Shown: one piece after another, positions 10,064-20,582 of the stretch | Numbering within the stretch: the stretch's first letter is position 1 | Layout of the letters: each line of letters starts with the position of its first letter | Source of the DNA: Alentia gelatinosa | Taxonomy: Eukaryota > Annelida > Polychaeta > Phyllodocida > Polynoidae | Assembly: GCA_950022655.1 (NCBI GenBank) | Contig: OX465584.1 | Location: 53,586,789 to 53,650,788, forward strand | Direction of reading: 5' to 3' | DNA length: 64,000 nucleotides | The notes under the pieces: model-generated | The model's input: the letters and a program-made list of their open reading frames with translations, nothing else | What the model was told of the DNA's origin: nothing | Database searches by the model: none | Translations under genes and position numbers: made by a program

Positions 10064-12877
10064 ATGGTTAGACCTATGATTAAAATTGGTTACCTTAATG
10101 TAAGAAGCCTGTTCAAACATATTGAGGAAATTCGTTATCTCTTTAGAGATGTTGATTATATGTGCTATGGTGAATCGTGGCTGACAAACTTGCATACTCC
10201 GGGAATGATTGCCCAAGAAGGCTTTACAACTATTAGAAAGGACAGAGATGCAAAAATTGGTGGAGGTTTAAGTTGCTTCGTAAAAGATAAACACTGTAAA
10301 TATTGCACCTTAGAAGATGAATGGACCCACTCGGACGAGAATTGTGAAATTATGGTCCTAAATGTTATCAAAACAAATAACAAGAAAATGTTAATTGTGT
10401 ATTACTATCGCCCCCCATCCGGTGATCTGGTTTTGTTTCTGTCACTACTGAACGAAATTAAAAATGATGATAGATATGTAAATTACGAATTTAATTTTAT
10501 TGGTGACGACAACATCAATACTAGGTCACGCAACAGTCCTGAAAGCAGAAAACTTTTCGAGTTCTTACATAGTCATGACCTAAAAAACTATGTTGAAGAG
10601 GTCACCCGACCTGAAAGTGGCACCTGTATTGACCATTTTCTAAGTAATGGCAGGTTCATTGAATCAGTAATAATAGACAAGCACCTAATAAGTGATCACT
10701 TTCCCATTATTATTCGTAGACAATTTATCCCCCCTCAACCCGAACCCTGTGAATTTTTTGGACGAAGTTATAGAAGATATTCCACCTTAGATTTTCAGGC
10801 ATACTTATACCGACAAAATTGGACAAGTTTTTATCGAAATAGTAACCCAGATAAATAGTGGAAAATAATGAGTGATATAATTGAGACATACCTTAATGAA
10901 CACTGCCCACAAAGGGTATATAGCTTCACACAGAAAAAGGCGGAATGGCTAACGGAGGACATAATAGATCTAATGGTCGAAAGAAAAGAGATTATCAGCG
11001 ATCACGTATTCTATAAAACCCACCAGGGACGTAATATGGTGAAATCCCTAAAAAAAAGAATAAATAATCTGATCAAGAAGGCTAAAAGTGAATATTGGAA
11101 AACGAAACTAGCTAATGCCTCGAAATCTCCGAGGAAATTTTGGAGTCTGGCAAAAAATCTATATGACCCCGAGGACAATATAAATATGACTAAAATATGT
11201 AGTCATGAAGGAACAGACATTTTTGAAGGACAGGCTATGGTTAACTATGTGAAAACTTTCTTTGCAGTTGGTGGAAACAAACCAAACAAAATTTCAGTGA
11301 ATAAAATAGATGGATATCAGTATGAAGCGGATGCGTTATGCAACCTAACTATAACACTAGATCAGGTCTATTATGTAGTATCTGAAATTGACGATAAAAA
11401 ATCTAGCGGCTTACATGGGATAAATGGACACATCCTTAAAGATGCATTTTTTGTTCTTATAGATCAGCTACGTCTACTATTTCAAAATATTTTAGACTAC
11501 TCATCTTTTCCTAGCTCATGGGCTCACACAGAAATTATTCCTATACCAAAATCATCAAATCCGACTAACGTGAATGACTGGAGGCCAATTTCGTTGTTGC
11601 CTCTACCTGGTAAACTTTTTGAACGTATTTTACACACTTATATATCTAATTTTATAGAAAAGGGTAATCTTTTTAACAATAATCAATATGGTTTTAGACA
11701 AGAAAGAGGGACAACCGACGCAGTCATGCACTTGGTTAATGACTTATATACACATAGAGATAACAAACGTCTTACCCCGTGCCTTTTTATAGATTTTAGT
11801 AAAGCGTTTGACCGGGTTAATAAGAAAATTATTGTAAACAAACTTTTAAAAAATTTCTCTTTAGGGAAATACATAACCAAGTGTATTGCTAGCTATTTAT
11901 CATACAGATCCCAAAGCACTAGAGTTGGCAGCACTCTGTCCTCTAGCACAGAAAATTTTTCAGGTGTCCCTCAAAGGAGTATTATAGGTCCGCTGCTTTT
12001 TAACTGTTTTATTGATGATATTAAAGATTTACACTTTCAATGTACTCATCTATTTTACGCTGATGATTTAGTTCTATATACCAACGATACCGACATTAAC
12101 AACAGCATACACCGTTTACAAAATGACATTTCACTGCTGGAGAATTGGTGCGCTGAAAATGACATGGTGATAAACGAAAAGAAGACAAAATTATGTATTT
12201 TTGGATCAGCTATACAACTTCGTAGTAATTTGGACAAAATAAATAATTCTGATATTGTGATCAACAACAGCTTGATACCTAGGTGTGAGTCCTTTAAGTA
12301 CTTACGGGTAACCCTAGACAATACACTATCTTGGAAAAATATGATAACCCATACTACCAAAAAGGTAAACCAGAGGCTATATCAGTTGTATAAAATTAGG
12401 AGAGACATAACTGAGGAAACCAGTATAAAGATCTATAAGACTATGATATCTCCAATCCTAGACTATAGTGGATACTTTATTAATGGTGCAAATAAAATTT
12501 AGCTTGAAGGGTTACAGAAATTACAGAATCGTGGATTACGAATTTGCACAAGAAGCAAAATTAAGGACATGAGTATCAAAGACCTTCATGATCGTTGTAA
12601 TATTGATTTCTTAAGAAATAGAAGATTGTACTTGTTGCTTGTATTTATGCGTCGATTTGCCAAGGACAAAACTTGCAAAACGAACCCAAAGACCAGATCC
12701 CAACACAAAAGACAAATAAAGCTAAAAAGACCACACACAGCGATCTTTAAAAAGAACCCCCTATATGAGGGGATGGTTGTATGGAATTCTTTGCCAAAGG
12801 AAATACAGTGTTGCTCATTGTATCAATACAAAAAACATGTGAAAATGAAATCTAAGTTGCTGTGTGACAAAGTGTAA
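10064..12877 (+). pseudogene. LINE ORF2 (endonuclease + reverse transcriptase), CR1/L2/Jockey-like, two amber stops
   Basis: One continuous frame of 938 codons interrupted only by TAG at 10856-10858 and TAG at 12500-12502. N-terminal APE-type endonuclease: LNVRSL, GESWL, YYRPPSGD, FIGDDNIN (family consensus GDFN), GTCIDHF and SDHFPI. RT domain: EIIPIPKS, WRPISLLPL, NQYGFR, FIDFSKAFDRVN, GVPQRSIIGPLLF (consensus PQGS), and an intact FYADDLVLY. The thumb and C-terminal region continue through FKYLRVTLD, LEGLQKLQNRGLRICTR (directly after the second TAG) and LKRPHTAIFKKNPLYEGMVVWNSLP. Apart from the two stops the frame is undamaged, so the copy is young or its stops are recent. Confidence 0.9.
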
Positions 12878-13178
12878 ATATATGAAGACCTAAGACCTGT
12901 GATAATGTACACTCCCTCATCTCATCTCATTATCCCATTATACTGTATCACCTTTATACCTAAAACATAAGCATCACATGATGCCTTGACCGACTCGTTA
13001 TTGTTAATCGTACCCTCTTAACAATGTAATATACGCATCAATGAGATGCTCTGACAGAAATTGTTAGTCGCTTTAATTGTGTAAACTGTTCTACGGGACA
13101 CACAAAACCTGCTAACAGCAGAATGTCTTTGTAACGCTTTATGTGAAATAAAAAAAAAAAATAATAAAAAAAACCTAC
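12878..13178 (+). mobile_element. LINE 3' UTR with A-rich tail
   Basis: About 270 bases of non-coding sequence end in GTGAAATAAAAAAAAAAAA and a further A-rich run closing at about 13178. This is the 3' terminus of the element whose ORF2 ends at 12877. Confidence 0.65.
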
Positions 13179-13838
13179 ATAACTCATTGATTGTATACCT
13201 TTATCTTTATGATAACTATACCGCAGAATGTGGATTGGTTATTTTCAAACCTATTTTATGGAGGTATATAGGTATCTATGTTGGAAGTACACATGTTATA
13301 ACCGAAATATATAGGTCAGAGCCACGTTCAATGATGAAATATTAAAATTCATTTTACCAGCTTTTCATATTTGGACATTCCTGTGGGTGTCTGATGTTCA
13401 GTTAATTATTTTAATCTTACTGACAAATCAATGCTGACAAACCCAGTATAGTCTCATGTTGGTCAGTATTGATTCCTGCCATTGGTACTACCAGAAAAAA
13501 AGTTTAATTTAGATGAAGATTAGTAGCAATTGAAATCATGTGTTTGTCTTTATTTGATAGATTCTATTGTCTATCTATGAAATAGTACCTTTCGCTAGTA
13601 TTAATAATGTTATTGCCCTAGGTCTTTAGTGAATGACCACTAGCATGTAAGTAATTAATTCTAGATGCGGCCAAAGCAGTGTACGAAGGAGTGCCCTGCC
13701 CTTCTTTGAATATTGCTCATCTGTACTCGGTAGTATGAGGAAGAAGGATAGAACTCTCTAGCCAAATCAAACATCTGAGGATTGTGAATTATTCTAAACC
13801 AGTACAATAGGTGTATGTCAATATCGGACATGCTACTT
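13179..13838. other. No gene recognised
   Basis: AT-rich sequence without a long frame or clear repeat. Confidence 0.5.
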
Positions 13839-14010
13839 TGTCACGAAACTAGTGAAACAGGTCCATAATGTGATGATTTGTCTAATTCTTATGTTTGGGG
13901 GTCTGTCTTTTCCTAAGGGCAGCTACGTGTGTTGTTACGAAACTAGACAACCCCAATGTCTGTATGGTGTCACAGACATGTCACGAAATTAGTGAAACAG
14001 GTCCCAGGGC
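13839..14010. mobile_element. Composite fragment of the CAGGGACCTGTTTCA MITE family
   Basis: Two right-hand termini of this family (ending GTGAAACAGGTCC at about 13866 and 14010) flank a block containing GGCAGCTACGTGTG and CAATGTCTGTATGGTGTCAC. The same arrangement recurs at 31873-32041, so the composite itself has been copied. Confidence 0.6.
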
Positions 14011-14228
14011 ACTGATTCGGACCCCGAATGGCAGAGTCTTTTCTTGTAGTAGGACCCCACAAAGGATATGACGAGGAGCGGCAAGTCACTGGGGCATATC
14101 CTGAATTTTTTAAGATTGAGCTGATTGCTGTGTAGATAGTAGGGAGGTCATGGCTAGTGTGCTTCCCATTATATATACGTCGGCGTATGTGTCCGTTGAT
14201 ACCACCATCTAGGACATACCATGGGGAA
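14011..14228. other. No feature recognised
   Basis: Short unassigned stretch between two MITE family members. Confidence 0.4.
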
Positions 14229-14735
14229 CAGGGACCTGTTTCAGTAGTCTCGTGACATAAGGCTTAGACAGACATCAACAGCGGCACCAACAGTGCAAGC
14301 AACAGCGGAAAAAGACTAGCAAATATAAGAAGATCGAAGTGGCCAATCTTCTTCATATTTGGAACGATTATAGATTATTTGTATCCCCTACTCATGTTAA
14401 AGTGTCATTGCTTAATTCTTACGAGAAGTGAGTGAAACTCTGTGTGTCATCGTTGGAATCTTGTCATCTGTCTGTATGGTGTCACAGACGCTATCTAGAC
14501 ATGTCACGAAACTACTGAAACAGGTCCCTGGAGTGGGCCCTCAAGTGGCCAATCTTCTTCATATTTGGAACGATTATAGATTATTTGTATCCCCTACTCA
14601 TGTTAAAGTGTCATTGCTTAATTCTTACGAAAAGTGAGTGAAACTCTGTGTCTCATCGTTGGAATCTTGTCATCTGTCTGTATGGTGTCACAGACGCTAT
14701 CTAGACATGTCACGAAACTACTGAAACAGGTCCCT
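14229..14735. mobile_element. MITE of the CAGGGACCTGTTTCA family with an internal 206-bp tandem duplication
   Basis: The left terminus is CAGGGACCTGTTTCAGTAGT and the right terminus its reverse complement, ending GAAACAGGTCCCTG. The terminal repeat is about 30 bp. A 206-bp segment (14340-14545) that includes the right terminus is repeated at 14546-14751 with only two noticed differences, so the element now has two right ends. The inner sequence matches the copy at 27093-27393 in the opposite orientation. Confidence 0.75.
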
Positions 14736-14751
14736 GGAGTGGGCCCTCAAG

Positions 14752-14849
14752 GGCTAGCTCTTTCGTCTCCTCCAGAGGCATTTTTTAACATGCTGTGGGT
14801 TGTTCACGGTCAATGAGCGACAGGATACTTATTTTCTGACAGAACTAGC
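14752..14849. other. Junction between MITE and LINE remnant
   Basis: No independent feature recognised. Confidence 0.3.
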
Positions 14850-15334
14850 ATGATCTCTGTTACTTTTGTTCTTGTTTCCACAATTCATGAGTTTTGGTAC
14901 ATTCCAAGAAACATTGTGACAGAGTATCATCTTCATTACAAAAATTGCATGTGGGTTTGTTGACAACTTTCCTTTTAAAAAGATAGATATCGTTGAGCAA
15001 TGGTGTTAATTATCTTATAATGAAGTGATTGCAGTTTTGTGTCTCTTGTGGTAAGGTACACATTCAAATAAATTTTACTCCACAACTGCTCATCTACAAG
15101 AGATAATTTATATCATCTGCGCCACTTGAATTTAGAAGTTGGAGTCTTTATTCTGAAGGAGTTAATTATATTGTATATGTTCGTATTGTTACTGTTGCAG
15201 ATATTGACAGCCTTTCTAGCCCTACCGTTGATATAAATGGGATTATATTGAGTCTTAACATCAGAAAAGGCCAGTTTTGACAACCATGGTATAGACCTCC
15301 GAATGTGAAATAGATGTAAAAATGCTATGAGCAA
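14850..15334 (-). pseudogene. C-terminal part of an L1/Tx1-like LINE ORF2
   Basis: The minus strand encodes QYNPIYINGR, then FKWRR followed by a stop, and, in continuing frames with shifts, KLSLVDEQLW, LHYKIINTIAQRYL and the zinc-binding segment CNFCNEDDTL...CFLECTKTHELW. A Cys/His motif after an LHYK(I)INxI block is typical of the C-terminus of L1/Tx1-type ORF2 proteins. Stops and frameshifts make it a pseudogene. It is separated from other parts of the same domain (16171-16596) by an ORF1-like segment. Confidence 0.7.
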
Positions 15335-15339
15335 ATGTT

Positions 15340-16255
15340 ATTTCCATTCATAATGGAAATCTCATTAAATAAATGTACGAGAATATCATAGGAAATTATT
15401 GATCAGTAAGCCATTTATATTTGAAAGTATGATGAATGCTTCAATAAACCCAGAGAATGGATTTAATAGTTGTTCTCAAGTATCATCAACAGGAATATGT
15501 ATTATGGTATAGACATCTACATGTGTGAACAGATGGCAACTGATTACTTAATTAAAATAGTTGAATCCTAAATCCTAGTTTCTTTTTAAGTATATCATGT
15601 AAACTTTTTACTTTATTATATATGTTGGCATATTTCTTTTGAGATGTTTGTCATTTGTTGGCTAACATTTTCGATTTTGACTTGTGCCTGGTCTTGCATA
15701 CCACGAATCCCATTCAACTTGCGGTTGTGACTGAATTTTTCATTGAGGGTCTTGGTCAACTGCCCTATTTCTCTGGCTAATAGGTCAACTATGCCACTCA
15801 GTTCGCTCTCTAATAGCCCCTTAGCGCTTGATGCACTAATGTTTGTTTGGCTAGAGGGTACTTCATTTGGAGTACTGCTAGTGCCCTCTGTAGTCCTCTT
15901 ACTAACACATTTGTAATCTGTTTTCCTTCTACTTCTAAGATATATTCAGCACTATTATCATGGTCCATTGATATGTGATTCCTGTCCATTGATATGTGAT
16001 TTCTGTTGATTTGCTTCACCACCATGGCAAATATTCACATGGTCACTCAGCCATGAAAGTTCTATTAAAAGAAACCAAGTCAGTAGTGGGGCAGGGACAC
16101 GGGATACTGGGATACTGGACCCCTGCTCATTCAACCAGGCCTTTATAGTTTGGACATTGATAGTGAAGGGTTAGATTCTCTGCAGTAAGCTGAAAACCTG
16201 TGTGAGCATTCTAACTTCTAGATGACGTATATGAGCGCGATTTCCCGCGCTCAAA
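15340..16255 (-). repeat. Left arm of a 2.4-kb inverted repeat: LINE 5' end with coiled-coil ORF1
   Basis: On the minus strand the arm starts at about 16255 with TTTTTGAGCGCGGGAAATCG and carries an ORF1-like reading frame between about 15990 and 15590. That frame passes through NEVPSSQTNISASS and a heptad-like stretch, LLESELSGIVDLLAREIGQL, then KTLNEKFSHNRKLNGIRGMQ. The sequence down to about 15340 matches 16605-17720 in inverted orientation, with indels. Together with 14850-15334 it may be one internally deleted L1-like copy (5' end, ORF1, then ORF2 C-terminus). Confidence 0.6.
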
Positions 16256-16596
16256 AAGGGACAAGAACCATTGTATTTACTGCTTATTTTGATAGCTGAC
16301 ATGAGTCTCTTATTAGAAATTAGGTCGTTAATACAAATTATACCAGCTCTTCCCCAGAATTGTTCCAAACCAGTAGATGCATCAATACTAATGAACTTGT
16401 TTCTCCAAATACACTCATATTGTCTGTCTTCCTCCATAATGGGGTGACGTAGGTAGATTTTAAACCATATGGTAAACAATTCTTTATAAAATATTGGTAA
16501 TTTATCAACAAAGGTCTCCTTTTGATTTCTCAGGAAAGTCTTAAACAACTCCATATCCGGGGCTGAAGCCAAACCTAGAAGTTCTCTAAATGTCAT
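16171..16596 (-). pseudogene. L1/Tx1-like LINE ORF2 fragment (post-RT region)
   Basis: A 141-codon minus-strand frame whose DKLPIFYKELFTIWFK and CIWRNKFISIDASTGL, then FWGRAGIICINDL, match the pattern that follows the RT domain in L1/Tx1-like elements (short proline start, Trp-rich, then an N/D-L 'indl' block). Its two ends overlap or abut the inward ends of the large inverted repeat at about 16255 and 16605. It is either the target of two insertions or the remnant loop of a rearranged LINE. There is no independent start signal. Confidence 0.6.
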
Positions 16597-16604
16597 TGTT
16601 CATG

Positions 16605-17720
16605 GTTTTTGAGCGCGGGAAATCGCGCTCATATACGTCATCTATTAAAGGTTAGAAAGCTCTCACAGGGTTTCAGCTTGCTGTAGAGAATCTAACACTT
16701 CACTATCAATGTCCCAACTATTAAGGCATGGTTAAATGAGCAGGGGTCCAGTATCATGCCTTACCATACCCCCTGCCCCACTACTGACTTGGTTCCTTTT
16801 TATAGAACTTTCATGGCTGAGTGACCTTGTGATCGTGTGTGTGTTGCAGTGTAGCAAAATCAACAGAAATCATATATCTACTAGGTATAAAATACTTAAT
16901 ATGAAAACCAGGATTCTATTAATGGTTCAAGAGAAGGGACAATTATGGTATTTTGAGTGTGATAAGTATACAAAAAAGATCAGTACTTCAGTGGAAACAC
17001 TCTCAAAATGCTGACACACTGACCTGTGAACAATCAGCTGTGAGTACCAACGGTGAATATTGATTTGATTGACTTTATCTAAAAGTATAGTCAATAGTAA
17101 ACCTGGAGAAATGATCTCAATGGACCATGATAATAGTGCCGAATATATGGATGTTCCAGAAGATACAGCATCTGAAGATGGCAAAAGAATTCATAGAAGG
17201 AGGGAAAACAGATAACAAACATGTTAGTAAGAGGACTACCAAGAGCAGTCCAAATGAAGTACCCTCAAGCCAAACAAATATTAGTGCATCAAGCTAAAAC
17301 TAAGACCCTCAATGAAAAATTCAGTCACAACCGTGATGTGTCAGGGTGACGAGTTGAATGGGATGTGTGGTGTGCTAGACCAGGCACAAGTCCAAATCAA
17401 CAACGTTAGCCAACATACGACAAACACCTCAAAAGAAATATTCCAACGTATTTAAAAAATAATAAGCTCATATGATATACTTAAAAAGAGGCTTAATGAT
17501 GATCAACAGAAATCTGAAAAAACACAAACCTATTAAGAACACTCTAGGCCTGATGTCACCTTGATTTAAATGTCACATCTGCCATGATACAAATGGCCTA
17601 CCATGATACAAATGGCTTACCAATAATTTCCTATAATATCTCTTACTTTTATTTGATGAAATGATTTAGGTATACCGCGCTCTTCCATTATAAATGGAAA
17701 TAACATTTGCTCCTAGTTAT
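16605..17720 (+). repeat. Right arm of the 2.4-kb inverted repeat: degenerate LINE 5' end and ORF1
   Basis: Starts with the same TTTTTGAGCGCGGGAAATCG as the left arm. At 17118 it encodes MDHDNSAEYMDVPEDTASED, then frames containing KTLNEKFSHN and DQAQVQINNVSQ that mirror the left arm, now full of stops and small indels. The match ends near CCATTATAAATGGAAATAAC (about 17690-17715), mirrored at about 15340-15360. Confidence 0.6.
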
Positions 17721-17794
17721 GACATGCTCTGGTTTTCCATTGCACCCTAGATGTTTCGTATGTATATTCAATAGAAGATTTAGACCCCCATACT
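17721..17794. other. Junction between two inverted-repeat complexes
   Basis: Short AT-rich link; nothing recognised. Confidence 0.3.
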
Positions 17795-19105
17795 TTATTA
17801 GAGCGTGCTTGCACGCCCTAAATACATCATCTAGAGGTTAGAGTGGTCACATTGAACTTTCAGTGTGCTTCCAGAAAACTATCCCTTTACTATCTGTGTG
17901 CTATTCACTGTGCTATTGAGAAGCGAGCAGGGTGCCAGTGTCTCAGAGTCTTAGAGGTGTGCCCAGCTGACCATGACCAATCACTCAAGACCGAAATACC
18001 TCATGACCCACTTGTGCTTGATCTGTTTGGATCCTAGATAGGCAGTTGAAAAAATGGCAAGTTGACTGGGTGCAAGTGTGTTATAGAGAAGGATCCATAT
18101 ACTGAATCTAACCCAAAACTTTCAATTGTTATTCATTTATAATTGCACGCTCATTCATCAATGATGAATATACTATTAGCTCCTAGTTGGTAGTGGTAGA
18201 GTGTAATACGAGATCCTGTTGACCTTGCTGTAGGATAAACTTCTATATCAAGATTAGAGTAAGTTTGGACTTTTTGGACTAGTTCCAAATCAATGTATAG
18301 ACGACTCCCATTCGATCTCTAAATCTTGCTTGGGGCATAAAATGATATCATCAGCATAAAGATAAAATTTGCTTTTAATAATTGGTGGAGGGGATAACTT
18401 TCATCTCTTGAAAACATCTTTTACAATTCATAATTACCTTACTCATTAATTAATAAAATGGATAAAGCCAACACTGACCCCTATCTGACTCCATTTATGC
18501 TAAGAGACCAATCGGATAATTCGTTATTGGATTTGATACTTTGTGACAGATACGGTAGGATTCAATCCGTTTAACCTGACAGGGTTGTAGTTTTAAATTT
18601 ATCAACTTCTACAGCAGTATTCTATAGCGCACTGTTGAATGCCTTGCTTAAAGATGAGTTACGTTGAGTCTTGATGAGTCTTGATGATAATTTCATTAAA
18701 AGCTAGGAGCAAATAGTGTGTTCAACATAGATGAGTGAGCGTGCAATTATGACTGATTAACAAGTGAAAGGTTTGAGTTAGATTTAGCCTATGTATAGTT
18801 TTCTGTAGTACACTTGCACCCAGTCAACTTGCCATTTCTGCAACTGCCTATCTAGGATCAAAACATATCCAGCACCAGTGAGTCTTGAGGTAATTTGGTT
18901 TCGAGTGATTGGTCATGGTCATCTGGGCACGCCTCTAAGAGACTGTGACACTGGTTCCCTGCTCTGTTCTCAATATCACAGTGAATAGCACACATATAGT
19001 GAAGCGATAGTATGTATGCGGTACCCTGAAAGTCTATATGGACCCCTCTAAACTCTAGACGATGTATATAGCACGTGCAAGCACGCTCTAATAAAGACCC
19101 GCCCT
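17795..19105. mobile_element. 1.3-kb foldback complex with about 400-bp inverted arms
   Basis: The left arm 17795-18210 begins CTTTATTAGAGCGTGCTTGC (with minor variants). The right arm, 18700-19105, ends with its reverse complement. Shared words within the arms include the complement pair CACTTGCACCCAGTCAACTT and AAGTTGACTGGGTGCAAGTG. The outermost bases resemble the GAGCGCG...CGCGCTC start of the neighbouring inverted repeat, followed in both by A(T/A)ATAC(G/A)TCATCT. Between the arms lies a minus-strand RT core. This may be two opposed LINE 5' ends or a long-TIR DNA element that captured LINE sequence. Confidence 0.6.
18230..18690 (-). pseudogene. L1-like reverse transcriptase core, degenerate
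   Basis: On the minus strand, SINGVR*GSVLALSILLINE (consensus INGVRQGSVLSPLLF, with the Gln codon now TAG) is followed after a shift by FYLYADDIILCPKQDLEIEW, which keeps the YADD catalytic box. The spacing between the two motifs is right for RT. Several stops. It may be the missing RT core of the same LINE whose later parts lie at 16171-16596 and 14850-15334. Confidence 0.7.
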
Positions 19106-19286
19106 TCACACAGTGAGAGTACGGGTCTGTGTGTAGAAGCTGTCGCAACCAGTCAGGTTGACAGCAGAGCCAGTCAGAGGGCATATAAGGCAGGTGGGAG
19201 GGGGCTACAGGCCTCTTCTGAGTAGGGATCGAAACAGGTCAGAAGAAGGCCACGTGACTGCAGTGTTGGAATATAACCCGAGTGAT
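19106..19286. other. Unassigned; TATA-like sequence
   Basis: GCATATAAGGCAGGTGGGAG near 19180 looks like a TATA box. With the AATAAGGCTG further on at about 19440 it could be LTR-like, but neither LTR border could be defined. Confidence 0.25.
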
Positions 19287-19686
19287 CAGAGGAGGTGTGA
19301 AGCATAGCGCCCCCTATAGGGAAACAACTCATATATGCGATCGCGGCAGGGTTCAAGGCGCCACTTTCAAACCTGCCAGCAGAGGGGAAGGAGCTCTTGA
19401 GAGTGGACTGTGTGTGGCTTGTAAGCCATAGCCTATGAGAAATAAGGCTGTATTCCACAACAACAAACAGCCATAAAATGTGGAGCTCTATTGAGCTCTA
19501 TTGTGGTTTGGAGTACATTAGATATCGCTCTATCAATATCTGAACTGATTTTTGATAGAGCTCTAACAGTTTGTATGTAGTAGCTGTTACTAGTTAGCCT
19601 ATTTTAGTATAGGAATCCACATTCAGCTGTCATTTGAGACCATGCTAAAACGATAGGGGGCGCTACGATTCACACCTCCTCTGCAG
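19287..19686. mobile_element. Possible 400-bp TIR element
   Basis: The left end, CAGAGGAGGTGTGAAGCATA followed by GCGCCCCCTAT (19287-19317), is matched by the inverted right end (19655-19686), GGGGGCGCTACGATTCACAC followed by CTCCTCTG. Identity is about 85% over 30 bp. There is no coding capacity. Confidence 0.5.
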
Positions 19687-19689
19687 AGT

Positions 19690-19830
19690 GATAAATAGAC
19701 ACACACAGACACATGTACACTAACACATAAATACACAAAAAATACACATACACACATGCAGATATCTAGACACATGATACACAGAGTTCCATGCATATGC
19801 CCCAACACTACCACCACCACCAATCACCAC
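19690..19830. repeat. CA-rich low-complexity tract
   Basis: Imperfect (AC)n with GACACA and TACACA interruptions, then CCACCACCACCA. Simple sequence; open frames here are artefacts. Confidence 0.8.
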
Positions 19831-19989
19831 TACGTGTCTGATGGCCGTGTGGGCGGGGCATACTCTTTAGAATTAATTAACAGAGATTATTTGCTTTGTA
19901 TCAGCTTTAACACTTTTCCCTTGTGTCAGACTATTTCCCTTATACTTTTGCCAGTCTCATGTCGAATTTGATTTATGTGGAAGGACACA

Positions 19990-20341
19990 CATAGTACATT
20001 GTCTCAGACATAGTCACATTGAAATCTTACTCTTAGGCTTTATTCTTTAGACGACATATACAGATGTTATTGACAATACATTGGTAGGAAAAAACCTAGA
20101 CTACACCGTTGATACTGTTGACTCCTATAACACACGTGGGAATGTAAAAACTGTAATAAAGGTAGCAAGACCCAGGACCGAGAGATATACACATTGCCCA
20201 TTATATCAGGGTAATGAATTCTGGATCTTACTGAAACATTATATAAAAAAGCTAGTATCATCTAACGATTTCAAAACTGAGAAAAAGACGTATCTACTGA
20301 GACCTGATATCCATGTTAAAGTAAGAGAAATATATCAATAA
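19990..20341 (+). pseudogene. C-terminal remnant of a non-LTR retrotransposon ORF2
   Basis: The frame 20081-20341 encodes DSYNTRGNVKTVIKVARPRT, then QGNEFWILLKHYIKK and FKTEKKTYLL. This follows the 'Y-N-T-R ... R-T ... G ... W-N-x-L ... F-K-x-x-L-K-x-x-L' pattern at the C-terminus of CR1/RTE/Jockey-like LINE proteins. Everything upstream of it is missing. Confidence 0.6.
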
Positions 20342-20582
20342 CATCAGAAAAATATGTCAATAACATCAGAGTTATATAACCTGATTGGGTTTCTGGGAGT
20401 GATATGACCCGAGATCTAGAATTATAGCTACATTAATTATACCTTACCATTTCCTTGTGTGCTGATATATAAATGATAGTAGGGAATCTAGTTTATTTGA
20501 TAAATTACAATAGTGATAGTCCATATCCAGACACATGAGCAACCATATTGTATTTGTTCTGTCCTTGTCTGTGCATTATGTT

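Noticed and set aside
19106..19470. Solo LTR (TATA-like box plus AATAAG)
   Set aside because: No TG...CA borders, target duplication or second copy could be found.
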